Notes: generated from the sequence alone by a model not told the origin. A stretch of 64,000 nt of DNA from Aquisalimonas lutea (GCF_030409225.1 NZ_JAUFPK010000001.1:1834733-1898732), one strand, 5' to 3'; positions 47,758 through 55,551 are shown, counted from the first letter of the stretch. A program made the numbers and translations.

Positions 47758-48480
47758 ATGGACAAGAAGAGCATCACGCAGCACGTCTCGCAGCAGTACA
47801 ACGAGGAGCTCGAGACCATTCTCACCAAGGTCATGAACATGGGCGGCCTGGTGGAGCGGCAGCTCTCGGATGCCCTGGTGGCCCTGGTGGAAGGCGATAC
47901 CCAGCGTGGCGAGAGCGTTGTCACCTCGGATTACCTGGTCAATGCCGCCGAGGTGGAGGTGGACGAGGAATGCACCCACGTCATCGCCCGCCGCCAGCCG
48001 GCGGCCATCGATCTACGGCTGGTGCTGGCGGTGATCAAGACCATTACCGACCTGGAACGCATCGGTGACGAGGCCGAGCGGATCGGCCGCATGGCCCTGC
48101 ACCTGCTGGACCAGGATCGCCAGTACGGACCCATGGACGAGATCCAGGCTCTGGGCGAGCACATCAAGGGCATGCTCCACGGAGCGCTGGACGCCTTCGC
48201 GCGCATGGACGCCGAGCAGGCCGTTCGGGTCGCCCAGGAGGACATCAAGGCGGATGCGCAGTACGATGCCATCTTCCGCCAGCTGGTGAGCTACATGCAG
48301 GAGCATCCCCAGGCCGTGCCGTCGGTCCTGGATATCTTGTGGTCCGCCCGCTCCCTGGAGCGCATCGGTGACCGGTCCCGGAACATCTGCGAATACATAG
48401 TCTACTTTGTGCGGGGCAAGGATGTCCGTCACACCAGCTTTGAGCGGATGGCCCAGGAGGCCACGGGCGATCGGCGGTAA
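47758..48480 (+). CDS. phoU: phosphate transport system regulator PhoU
   Basis: 240 residues, two repeats of the PhoU three-helix bundle with metal-binding E/D motifs (TDLERIGDEAERIGRMA in the first and SARSLERIGDRSRNICEY in the second). PhoU links PstSCAB activity to PhoR. phoR lies convergent 54 bases away, with a small AGGCCC/GGGCCT hairpin between. Confidence 0.96.
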   Translation: MDKKSITQHVSQQYNEELETILTKVMNMGGLVERQLSDALVALVEGDTQRGESVVTSDYLVNAAEVEVDEECTHVIARRQPAAIDLRLVLAVIKTITDLERIGDEAERIGRMALHLLDQDRQYGPMDEIQALGEHIKGMLHGALDAFARMDAEQAVRVAQEDIKADAQYDAIFRQLVSYMQEHPQAVPSVLDILWSARSLERIGDRSRNICEYIVYFVRGKDVRHTSFERMAQEATGDRR

Positions 48481-48534
48481 CGCGTCCGCCGGCGCGGCGA
48501 TGGCAGCGCCTGTTGACGGGAGGCCCGGCGGGCC

Positions 48535-49884
48535 TTAACGGGCTTCGGCCCGGGTGACCGGCGTGGCGGCTTCGTCCTGCTCGTTGCCGGCCATGTCGAC
48601 CAGGCGCGCCGCGGGGAAGCGACAACGGAAGCGGCTGCCCCTGCCGGGCTGGCTCTCGATCTCCAGGGTGGCATCGTGGCGCTGCAGGGCGTGACGCACG
48701 ATGGCCAGCCCCAGGCCGGTACCGCCCCGCGACCGTGAACGGCTGGTGTCCACCCGGTAGAAGCGTTCCGTGAGCCGGGGAATGTGCTCCGGCGGAATGC
48801 CGATGCCGGTGTCGACCACCTCGAAGCAGCCGTCCTCGCCGTCCCGGAACCAGTAAATGGAGACCTCGCCGCCCTCGGAGGTGTACTTCACCGCGTTCTG
48901 GACCAGATTGCTGAACGCGCTCTGCAGCTCCGAGGCGGCGCCGTTGATGCCCACGGCCGGGTCGGTCTCGCAGTGCACCTGCACCTGCCCGTCGGCGATC
49001 ATGCGATTGTCCCGGCACAGCTCCCGGGCCAGGGCGGCGATGTCCACCGGAGCGTCCCTGGCCGGGTCCGGCTGGGCATCGAGGCGGGAGAGCAGCAGCA
49101 GGTCCTCCAGGATGCGCCGCATGCGCTCCGCCTGCCGGTGCATCTCCTGGACCGGGCGGCGCCACTCCTCGGCGGCGGCGCCGTCATCCTGGCGCAACGT
49201 ATCCAGGTAGCCGGTGATCACCGTCAGCGGCGTACGCAGCTCGTGGGAGGCGTTGGCGACGAAGTCGCGGCGGATTTTCTCCAGCCGGTGCAGCTGGGTG
49301 ACGTCGCGGGCGATCAGCAGGCGCTGGTCCTGGCCGTAGGGGATGATCTGCAGCGACAGCCGCACGTCGCTCGCCACCGGACTGTCCACCTCGATGGGCT
49401 CGTCGTACATGCCGTTGTTGAAGTAGGCCACGAACTCCGGGTGACGGACCAGGTTGAGGATGTGCTGGCCGATGTCCACCGGCGTGCGGAAGCGCAGGAG
49501 GCGTTCGGCGGCGGAGTTGAACCAGACGATGCGATTGTTGGCGTCCAGGACCACGGTGCTGTCCGGCATGGCGGCCGTGGACTGGCGGAACTCCCGGACG
49601 ATGGTCCGCAGCCGGCTCTTGCGCTTCTTGTTCCGGCGCTGCATGCGGTAGAACTGGTCGAAAATGGCGCCCCACAGGCCGGAGCTCTCGGGTGGGTGCG
49701 CGCTGCGGGAGGCGCTCACCCACTGGTATAGCCGGTGCTGCTGGTACAGGTGCCAGGCGAGATACAACGACACGGCCGCCAGCAGGCTCAGGGTGAAGGC
49801 GTCGAGGACCAGGCCGACGATGGCCGCCAGGAGCAGGATCCCGGCCAGCCGCAGGATCTCTTCCGTCCAGGGCGACCGGTTCAC
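48535..49884 (-). CDS. phoR: phosphate regulon sensor kinase
   Basis: 449 residues. Two N-terminal TM helices (LAGILLLAAIVGLVLDAFTLSLLAAVSLYLAW), a DUF3329-like stretch, a PAS domain (VVLDANNRIVWFNSAAERLL), HisKA with FVANASHELRTPLTVITGY (phospho-His), and HATPase motifs NLVQNAVKYT, DTGIGIPPEHI and GGTGLGLAIV. phoB ends 6 bases upstream, so they are co-transcribed. Confidence 0.95.
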   Translation of the reverse strand: MNRSPWTEEILRLAGILLLAAIVGLVLDAFTLSLLAAVSLYLAWHLYQQHRLYQWVSASRSAHPPESSGLWGAIFDQFYRMQRRNKKRKSRLRTIVREFRQSTAAMPDSTVVLDANNRIVWFNSAAERLLRFRTPVDIGQHILNLVRHPEFVAYFNNGMYDEPIEVDSPVASDVRLSLQIIPYGQDQRLLIARDVTQLHRLEKIRRDFVANASHELRTPLTVITGYLDTLRQDDGAAAEEWRRPVQEMHRQAERMRRILEDLLLLSRLDAQPDPARDAPVDIAALARELCRDNRMIADGQVQVHCETDPAVGINGAASELQSAFSNLVQNAVKYTSEGGEVSIYWFRDGEDGCFEVVDTGIGIPPEHIPRLTERFYRVDTSRSRSRGGTGLGLAIVRHALQRHDATLEIESQPGRGSRFRCRFPAARLVDMAGNEQDEAATPVTRAEAR

Positions 49885-49890
49885 GGTGAC

Positions 49891-50583
49891 TCACTCCCGG
49901 AGGGAAAACCGGTAGCCGGCCCCCCGCACGGTCTGCACGAAACGTTCCGCCCCGGTCCCGTCCAGGGCCTTGCGCAGTCGCCGGATGTGTACGTCAACGG
50001 TGCGCTCCTCCACGTAGACGTTGGGTCCCCAGACCCGGTCAAGCAACTGTTCGCGAGTGTAGACGCGATCGGGGTGGGCGACAAAGAATTTCAGCAGCCG
50101 GAACTCCGTGGCCCCCAGATGAACGGCCCGCTGATCCACGAGCACCCGGTGTGCCGCGATCTCGATGCGCAACGGGCCCACTTCCAGGATGTCGTCGCCT
50201 TCCTCGCCGCCGGCCCGCCGCAGGACGGCGTTAATGCGTGCGGCGAGCTCCCGCGGCCCGAACGGCTTGGTGACATAGTCGTCCGCCCCGGCGTCCAGGC
50301 CGCGGACCTTGTCCTCCTCCTCCGTGCGTGCGGTGAGCATGACGATGGGGATTTCCTGGGCAAGGTTCTCGCGCCGCAGCGCCCGGGCCAGGTCCAGCCC
50401 ACTGGTGTCGGGCAGCATCCAGTCCAGCAGGACCAGGTCGGGCTGGTGGTCGGTGATGGCCACCCGGGCCTCGGCGGCATCGGCGGCTTCCACCACGCGG
50501 TAGCCCGAGCGCTCCAGGCTGAACTCGACCATCTCGCGGATGGGCTGCTCGTCGTCGACGATCAGAATCGTTTTCTCGGTCAT
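49891..50583 (-). CDS. phoB: phosphate regulon response regulator
   Basis: 230 residues. Receiver domain with phospho-acceptor Asp in DLVLLDWMLPDTSGLDL and Lys in YVTKPFGPRELAARI, followed by an OmpR-type winged helix (LGATEFRLLKFFVAHPDRVYTREQLLDRVWG, RTVDVHIRRLRKAL). It binds PHO boxes, several of which lie in this window, one of them before phoB itself. Confidence 0.96.
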   Translation of the reverse strand: MTEKTILIVDDEQPIREMVEFSLERSGYRVVEAADAAEARVAITDHQPDLVLLDWMLPDTSGLDLARALRRENLAQEIPIVMLTARTEEEDKVRGLDAGADDYVTKPFGPRELAARINAVLRRAGGEEGDDILEVGPLRIEIAAHRVLVDQRAVHLGATEFRLLKFFVAHPDRVYTREQLLDRVWGPNVYVEERTVDVHIRRLRKALDGTGAERFVQTVRGAGYRFSLRE

Positions 50584-50684
50584 TCCACCCTCGGCTACGC
50601 CAGTTACGGGACTCTAGTGTCCCGTCCCGAAAGTTCGTGCGATTGATGAGGCCCCAGCGTCGCCAGCGCCGAGTAACTGGACGC

Positions 50685-50718
50685 ATTAGAGCAGTGTAAT
50701 ATGACAGTTGTGTGAAAG
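50685..50718 (-). promoter_or_regulatory. PHO box and -10 of phoB
   Basis: On the minus strand CTTTCAC, 4 bases, CTGTCAT (50701-50718), followed after exactly 10 bases by TCTAAT (50685-50690). It implies autoregulation of phoBR and a start about 95 bases before the phoB ATG. Confidence 0.82.
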
Positions 50719-50733
50719 CGTCGGGAAGACCCG

Positions 50734-51885
50734 TCAGGCGGCCGGTGATGCCGGCACCGGGCCGGCGATGCCCGCATGACAGGCGAGAATGCCCTCGAAC
50801 CGGTCGGCCACCGTTGTCCAGTCCTGCCGGGTGACGCTGGCGCGGGCATGGATGCCGAGCCGCCGGCGCAGCCGCCCCTCCCTCGCCAGCAGCGTCGCCG
50901 CGGCCCGGAACCGGGCGGCGTCGCCGAAGGGCACCAGCAGGCCGTTGTCGAACGAGCGCATGTGCTCCGCCGCAGCGCCGCTGTCGAACGCCACCACCGG
51001 CAGGCCGCTGGCCATGGCCTCGAGGACCACGTTGCCGAACGTGTCGGTGAGGCTCGGGAACAGGAACAGATCCGCCGAGGCGTAGTGGGCGGCCAGGTCC
51101 GGGCCGGATAGCGAGCCGGTGAACACGATGTCCGGGTGCTCGGCGGCCAGGGACGCCCGCAGCGGGCCGTCGCCGACCATGATGCAACGCGCTTGGGGGA
51201 CGGCCTGCTCGATGGCGCGAAAGCTGCGGATGGCCAGCTCCACGTTCTTCTCCGCCGCCAGCCGGCCCACGTACAGGATCACCGGGCTGCCCGGGAACAC
51301 GCCCCATTGCTGCCGCAGCGACGGATTGCGCCGCTGCGGTCGGAACCGTCCGGTATCGACGCCCCGGGGCAGCACGGCGACATCGCCGAAGCCCCGCTCG
51401 CCCAGGGTCGCGGCGAGGCGGGCCGTGGGCGCCAGAGTGACCCGGGTTCGCTGATGGAAGCGCCGCAGGTACGCCTCGATCAGGGGTGCCGCCAGCCCCA
51501 TCCCGTAGTAGCGGCCGTAGGCGGAGAAGTGGGTGTGGTAACCGGACACCACGGCGATGCCCAGGCGCCGGGCGGCGCGCACGGCCGCCCATCCCAGCGG
51601 CCCCTGCGTGGCCACGTAGACGACGTCTGGGGTGCGCTCCCGCCAGTGCGCGACCAGGCGCCGGACCGTGGGCAGGCCGAACCGCACGCTCGGATAGCCG
51701 GGTACCGGCAGGCCCGGCAGCGCCAGCACGGAACTCGCGCCGGTGCCGGGCACATCCGGCCGCGCCGGGATCACCAGGTCGATGTCGTGCCCGCGGTGGC
51801 GCAAGTGGTCCACCAGCGTACCCAGCGTCATGGCGACGCCGTTGGGCTCGGGGCGGTAGGTCTCCGTTACCAGGCCGATGTGCAT
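50734..51885 (-). CDS. GT4 glycosyltransferase, Agt/MgtA/SQD2-like
   Basis: 383 residues, GT-B fold. HIGLVTETYRPEPNGVAMTLGTL at the N terminus and, in the acceptor half, PVILYVGRLAAEKNVELAIRSF, MVGDGPLRASL, and SLTDTFGNVVLEAMASGLPVVAF in the nucleotide-sugar site. Its relatives glycosylate diacylglycerol or other lipids. With PlcP encoded divergently, an Agt-type role (DAG to glycolipid during Pi starvation) is the best guess. ATG 51885 with AAGGT upstream; a TTG at 51903 is alternative. The small gene upstream ends 36 bases away. Confidence 0.82.
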   Translation of the reverse strand: MHIGLVTETYRPEPNGVAMTLGTLVDHLRHRGHDIDLVIPARPDVPGTGASSVLALPGLPVPGYPSVRFGLPTVRRLVAHWRERTPDVVYVATQGPLGWAAVRAARRLGIAVVSGYHTHFSAYGRYYGMGLAAPLIEAYLRRFHQRTRVTLAPTARLAATLGERGFGDVAVLPRGVDTGRFRPQRRNPSLRQQWGVFPGSPVILYVGRLAAEKNVELAIRSFRAIEQAVPQARCIMVGDGPLRASLAAEHPDIVFTGSLSGPDLAAHYASADLFLFPSLTDTFGNVVLEAMASGLPVVAFDSGAAAEHMRSFDNGLLVPFGDAARFRAAATLLAREGRLRRRLGIHARASVTRQDWTTVADRFEGILACHAGIAGPVPASPAA

Positions 51886-51921
51886 GAATGATACCTTGCG
51901 CAATCGAAAGTCGGGGCCGGA

Positions 51922-52218
51922 CTAGCGGAACGCCCCCCGGCCCGCGAGGCAGAGCAGCCCGGGGCGCGTTTCCACCACCACGAAGTCGCCGGAGCGGCCG
52001 TCCTCCAGGCGAACCGTCGCCGCGCTCCTGCGGCGGAGCCGCTCCGGGATGCGGACACAAGGGACGAATACCTGCAGGGCGCCCCGGGAACGGGCCGCCG
52101 TCCGGTGGATTACGATCTGGTCGCTGCGCAGCAGGACCCTGCCGGCCTGCACGATATTGCCTTCTCCGGTCTCCCACTCCGCCACGGTGCCACCTCCGTC
52201 ATTCGACCGTGTCCGCAT
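51922..52218 (-). CDS. small unknown protein, first gene of the glycosyltransferase operon
   Basis: 98 residues, no TM, basic. Sequence features are GTVAEWETGEGNIVQAGRVLL, RSDQIVIHRT and ATVRLEDGRSGDFVVVETRPG, suggesting a small beta-rich fold. No family was recognised. ATG 52218 with AGGGAG upstream; the frame is open to 52263, but the PHO box there makes the shorter start more likely. It lies between the PHO box and the glycosyltransferase. Confidence 0.6.
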   Translation of the reverse strand: MRTRSNDGGGTVAEWETGEGNIVQAGRVLLRSDQIVIHRTAARSRGALQVFVPCVRIPERLRRRSAATVRLEDGRSGDFVVVETRPGLLCLAGRGAFR

Positions 52219-52243
52219 GATCTCCCTTGCGTGTCTCACCGTG

Positions 52244-52272
52244 TTGACGTAGAGGTGACACATTCATGACAG
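52244..52272 (-). promoter_or_regulatory. PHO box for the glycosyltransferase operon
   Basis: On the minus strand CTGTCAT, GAAT, GTGTCAC (52255-52272; 12 of 14 positions matching), then CTCT and a third unit ACGTCAA (52244-52250) on the same 11-bp period. A matching -10 is not obvious. Confidence 0.75.
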
Positions 52273-52303
52273 TTCGTACCGGCTCGGGATCGTTCGCATG
52301 CAT

Positions 52304-52343
52304 GCGTCATCGAACTGAATTGCCGCTGACACACTCCCTTCAA
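52304..52343 (+). promoter_or_regulatory. degenerate PHO-box array for the plcP operon
   Basis: Units GCGTCAT (52304), CTGAATT (52315), CTGACAC (52326) and CCTTCAA (52337), each 4 bases apart. Matches to CTGTCAT are 5, 4, 5 and 4 of 7. CACACT at 52354-52359 lies 10 bases past the last unit. The transcript would start near 52366, which fits the ATG at 52397 and not the earlier ATG at 52349. Confidence 0.55.
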
Positions 52344-52396
52344 GAGAGATGTTCACACTTCCGTCGAAACTGAGCCATGCAGGAGGCAAAGCCGAT

Positions 52397-53200
52397 ATGG
52401 CCGTCGTAGAGAACATGCGCCCGCTGCGCTACCGGAGCATCTTCATTTCCGACGCACATCTCGGGTTCCGCGGCGCCCGAGCCGACTACCTGCTGGAGTT
52501 TCTCGAGGCGACCGAATCCGAGTACCTCTATCTTGTCGGCGACATGCTCGACATCTGGGAGATGCAGAAGCGCGTCTACTGGCCCCGGGAGCATGCGCTG
52601 GTGGTGCGCAGGATCATGGAGAAGGCGTGGAACGGTACCAAGGTCGTGTACCTGCCGGGCAACCACGACGAGGCCATGCGGGCCTACAACGGCAGCGTCC
52701 TCGACCAGTTCTCCATGACGGATCAGGCCATCCATACGACGGCGGACGGCCGGCGGTTTTTGGTTCTGCACGGGGATCAGTTCGATACCGTCGTCAAGTG
52801 CTCGCGGCTCCTGTCCATGCTGGGAAGCCGCTCGTACGGCCTGCTGCTGCGCGCCAACCACTGGGTGCACCTGGTACGGCGCGTATTCGGCTTCCCTTAC
52901 TGGTCCCTGGCCGCGCACGTGAAGTACCGGGTCAAGAACGCCATGGCCTACATCTCGAACTTCGAGGAGATGGTGGCCTGGGAGGCGACCCGGCAGCACG
53001 TCGACGGCGTGGTCTGCGGTCACATCCACTATGCCGAAATGCGCAGCGTCGGTGACGTGCTGTACTGCAACGACGGCGACTGGGTCGAGAGCTGCACCTC
53101 GCTGGCGGAGAACCACGACGGCTCGCTGGAACTGCTGCGATGGGCCGAGCTGCGCGAGCAAGCGCGCCCGGACGAGCAGGTGTCCGCCCGGATCGCCTAG
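52397..53200 (+). CDS. PlcP-like calcineurin-type phospholipase C (usually annotated LpxH-like)
   Basis: 267 residues. Metallophosphoesterase motifs DAHLGFRG, GDMLDIWEM, LPGNHDEAMR, LHGDQFD, and GHIHYAEM. The segments MQKRVYWPREH, VFGFPYWSLAAHVKYRVKNAMAYISNFEE and CNDGDWVESCTSL resemble PlcP, which under Pi starvation splits PE or PG to DAG and a phospho-alcohol. True LpxH is shorter. Divergent glycosyltransferase and a PHO box support PlcP. ATG 52397 has AGGAGG 10 bases upstream. The next gene starts 11 bases downstream. Confidence 0.85.
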   Translation: MAVVENMRPLRYRSIFISDAHLGFRGARADYLLEFLEATESEYLYLVGDMLDIWEMQKRVYWPREHALVVRRIMEKAWNGTKVVYLPGNHDEAMRAYNGSVLDQFSMTDQAIHTTADGRRFLVLHGDQFDTVVKCSRLLSMLGSRSYGLLLRANHWVHLVRRVFGFPYWSLAAHVKYRVKNAMAYISNFEEMVAWEATRQHVDGVVCGHIHYAEMRSVGDVLYCNDGDWVESCTSLAENHDGSLELLRWAELREQARPDEQVSARIA

Positions 53201-53211
53201 GAGAGCCCGTC

Positions 53212-54258
53212 ATGCGAGCACCCGATACGCTGCTGAAGCATTACTGGTCGTCGCCGGCCCGGGCCATGGTGGCTCACGGTCCCCTGCGGCCCGGCGCACT
53301 GGGGCGCAACCGCGGGGGTACGACGGCGGTGGCGGTGGACGCGCCGGCACCGGCAACCGTCATGCGGGACGAGCTCGGGGCGTTGCCCGAATCGGCCCGG
53401 CTGGCCGGCAGCGGCCAGCTGAGCGTGTATGCGCTGCATGCCGCCCAGGCACCGGCGGTCGTCCAGGAGGTGGGCCGTCTGCGGGAGCTTACCTTCCGGG
53501 ACGTGGGGGAGGGCAGCGGCGGCCAGCGCGATCTGGACTGGTTCGACAGCTACTACACCCACCTGGTGGTCTGGGATGGCCATGCCGGGTGCGTGGTGGG
53601 GGCCTATCGGCTGGGTTTCACCGATCGCCTTCCGGGCTGGGATCGCGCGTCGGCGCTGTACAGCAATACCCTGTTCCGGCTCTCGGAGAGCTTTCTCGCC
53701 GAGGTGGAGCCGGCCATCGAGCTGGGGCGCTCCTTCGTGCGCCGGGAGTACCAGCGTAGCTACGCGCCGCTTGCGCTGCTGTGGAAGGCCATCGGCGCCA
53801 TCATCGGCGACGCGCCGCAGTATCGGTACCTGTTCGGCCCGGTCACTATCTCCGGGCGGTACGATGCCGCCTCCCGCGCCATGATGGTGCGCTTCCTGGC
53901 CAAGCCCGGGCGGGCGTCGTCGCTGATGCCGCTGGTTCAGCCGCGGCACCCGTTCCGGCCCGGCGCCAGTGCCCGGGCGCTGGCTCGCCTCGCCGACCGG
54001 GCGGATTCCGTGGAAGCCCTGAGCCGACTGATCGCCGCGGGCGAGAAGGACGGCGCCGGCGTGCCCATCCTGTTGCGCCAGTACCTGAAACTGGGGGCAC
54101 GGTCGGTGGCGTTCAGCGTCGATGCCTCCTTCGGCCGGTGCCTGGATGCCCTCTGCCTGGTCGATCTGCTGGCCACCGATCCGCGCACGCTGCGCCGGTA
54201 CATGGGCGCGGATGCCGCATCGTCCTATCTTGCCGCCCATCATCGCCGAAGCGCCTGA
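53212..54258 (+). CDS. OlsB/OlsF-like GNAT N-acyltransferase
   Basis: 348 residues. After a non-conserved N-terminal segment of about 90 residues, it matches the Acetyltransf_5/OlsB-like domain: GRLRELTFRDVGEGSGGQRDLDWFDSYYTHLVVWD, GAYRLGFTDRLPGWD, AIELGRSFVRREYQRSYAPLALLWKAIGAII, GPVTISGRYDAASRAMM. In OlsB and in the N-terminal half of OlsF this domain N-acylates ornithine (or glutamine) to the lyso-lipid. No O-acyltransferase domain is present. It is second in the plcP operon (AGGAGAG before ATG 53212). Confidence 0.78.
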   Translation: MRAPDTLLKHYWSSPARAMVAHGPLRPGALGRNRGGTTAVAVDAPAPATVMRDELGALPESARLAGSGQLSVYALHAAQAPAVVQEVGRLRELTFRDVGEGSGGQRDLDWFDSYYTHLVVWDGHAGCVVGAYRLGFTDRLPGWDRASALYSNTLFRLSESFLAEVEPAIELGRSFVRREYQRSYAPLALLWKAIGAIIGDAPQYRYLFGPVTISGRYDAASRAMMVRFLAKPGRASSLMPLVQPRHPFRPGASARALARLADRADSVEALSRLIAAGEKDGAGVPILLRQYLKLGARSVAFSVDASFGRCLDALCLVDLLATDPRTLRRYMGADAASSYLAAHHRRSA

Positions 54259-54261
54259 GCC

Positions 54262-54861
54262 ATGAGCGCGCTACCGGCGTCCGATCGCTGGCTGTTCCTG
54301 CGCCGGTTCCTCGCCCGGGGGCGCCGTATCGCCAGTGTCACGCCCTCGAGCCGTTCCATGGCCCGGGCCCTGGCCGCGGGGGTGGATCCGCTGCGGCCTC
54401 AGACCATCGTCGAGCTCGGCGCCGGGACCGGGGCGGTCTCCGGTGTCGTCGTCGAGCGGATGCATCCGCGCAGCCGGCTGCTGGCGGTGGAGGCGGACCC
54501 GGAGCTCTGGGGCGTTCTCCGGCACCGGGTACCGGAGGCCGTCCAGGGCGATGTCGCGGACCTGCCGGCCCTGCTGGACGCGCACGGCGTCGGTGACGTG
54601 GACCTGGTTGTCAGCGGTCTGCCCGTGCCCAGCCTGCCGTACGCGATCAACGTGCGCATGTTCGAGTGGCTGGCCCGGCTGCCGGGAGACGTCGGCTTCA
54701 GCCAGCTCACCGTCATGCCCTGGGTGTACGCGCGTCTCTATCGCCGGCTGTTCCGGAACGTGGACTTCCGGCCGGTGCCTTGCAATCTCCCGCCCGGGGG
54801 CGTGTATCACTGTCGCGGGGTGCGAGAGGACTTCCGGGCCGCACTGCCGGGACCGCGGTGA
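54262..54861 (+). CDS. PmtA/OlsG-like SAM-dependent lipid N-methyltransferase
   Basis: 199 residues. N-terminal FLRRFLARGRRIASVTPSSRSMARAL and motif I VELGAGTGAVSGVVVERM, then DLVVSGLPVPSLPYAINVRM, the pattern of rhizobial PmtA. PmtA methylates PE to PC; the PmtA-like OlsG methylates ornithine lipids. The gene starts 3 bases after the acyltransferase stop, so its substrate is likely that enzyme's product or a phospholipid. Third and last gene of the plcP operon. Confidence 0.8.
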   Translation: MSALPASDRWLFLRRFLARGRRIASVTPSSRSMARALAAGVDPLRPQTIVELGAGTGAVSGVVVERMHPRSRLLAVEADPELWGVLRHRVPEAVQGDVADLPALLDAHGVGDVDLVVSGLPVPSLPYAINVRMFEWLARLPGDVGFSQLTVMPWVYARLYRRLFRNVDFRPVPCNLPPGGVYHCRGVREDFRAALPGPR

Positions 54862-54870
54862 CTGCCACAC

Positions 54871-54896
54871 AAAAAAAACGCCCCGTTGCCGGGGCG
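54871..54896 (-). terminator. minus-strand terminator-like hairpin
   Basis: Stem CGCCCCG (54879-54885) with CGGGGCG (54890-54896), loop TTGC, next to eight A (54871-54878), so it reads as a rho-independent terminator on the minus strand. No minus-strand gene with coding character lies upstream, which hints at a short RNA. For the plus operon it is only a hairpin without a T tract. Confidence 0.6.
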
Positions 54897-55303
54897 CAAG
54901 GAATCCTTTCATTGAGGAGGAGAAGCATTGCTGTGCGGCCTCCTGCCGCTCAAGAATCTAAGCAATAACCGGGCCATGTGGGCTCGTACCCGGAAAGGCG
55001 GATGACACGGGCGGGTCAATGTGCTGGACCGCGGCGGGGTGTCGCCGCCGTGCGTCATGAGCGGGCATGTCGCAGTACGGTGCACAACTGCGGGGCGGTG
55101 CGCGGCCCGACCCGGAGCGATGCTCCGTCATCGTTCCCGGGGTGGCCCCGGGCGGTGACACCGGGCCGACGGGGCGCGCAACAATGCCCGCTGTGATCCG
55201 GGCTCGGGACGCGCGTGTGCGAACTGTGAACGGGTTCACTGCGCACGGAGCCGGACTGGTGTTTCCTCGGCCATACCAGCCCATTACGGAGTGACTGCGT
55301 ATC
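54897..55303. other. non-coding stretch before the YjfB-like gene
   Basis: About 410 bases with no convincing gene. A weak minus-strand PHO-like pair (GTGTCAT, 4 bases, CTTTCCG; 54991-55008) lies about 95 bases before the minus-strand terminator. The small frames here lack a ribosome-binding site. No plus-strand promoter could be defined. Confidence 0.35.
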
Positions 55304-55525
55304 ATGGCGGAAGCGACCGGAATCGCATCCCTGGCCTCGGGCCTGAGCCAGGCCCGGATCCAGTCGGAGGTGCAGACGAGCGTTGCGCGCAAGGCCCTGG
55401 ATATCCAGGAGTCCACGGCGCAGCAGCTCGTGGATGCATTGCCGGACGCTTCGGGGGCGGCCCCTGCGGGGTCACCGGTCAATCCCGGCGACCGGGTCGG
55501 GGCGTTCGTCGACACGAGCGCGTAG
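55304..55525 (+). CDS. YjfB-family putative motility protein
   Basis: 73 residues, helical. SLASGLSQARIQSEVQTSVARKALDIQESTAQQLVDALP and a C-terminal NPGDRVGAFVDTSA. This matches the short YjfB motility family (LSQ...EV...V.KKALD...). Function unknown; no flagellar gene is in the window. Confidence 0.7.
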   Translation: MAEATGIASLASGLSQARIQSEVQTSVARKALDIQESTAQQLVDALPDASGAAPAGSPVNPGDRVGAFVDTSA

Positions 55526-55551
55526 CCTGCCGCTACGGCCGCGGGCGGTGA

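Noticed and set aside
52397-53200. Calling the gene lpxH
   Set aside because: The metallophosphoesterase motifs fit both families, but length, internal segments and the PHO-box/glycosyltransferase context favour PlcP.
54958-55515. 185-codon minus-strand frame before the minus-strand terminator
   Set aside because: Antisense to the YjfB-like gene, no ribosome-binding site, no domain, unusual Cys/Pro content.
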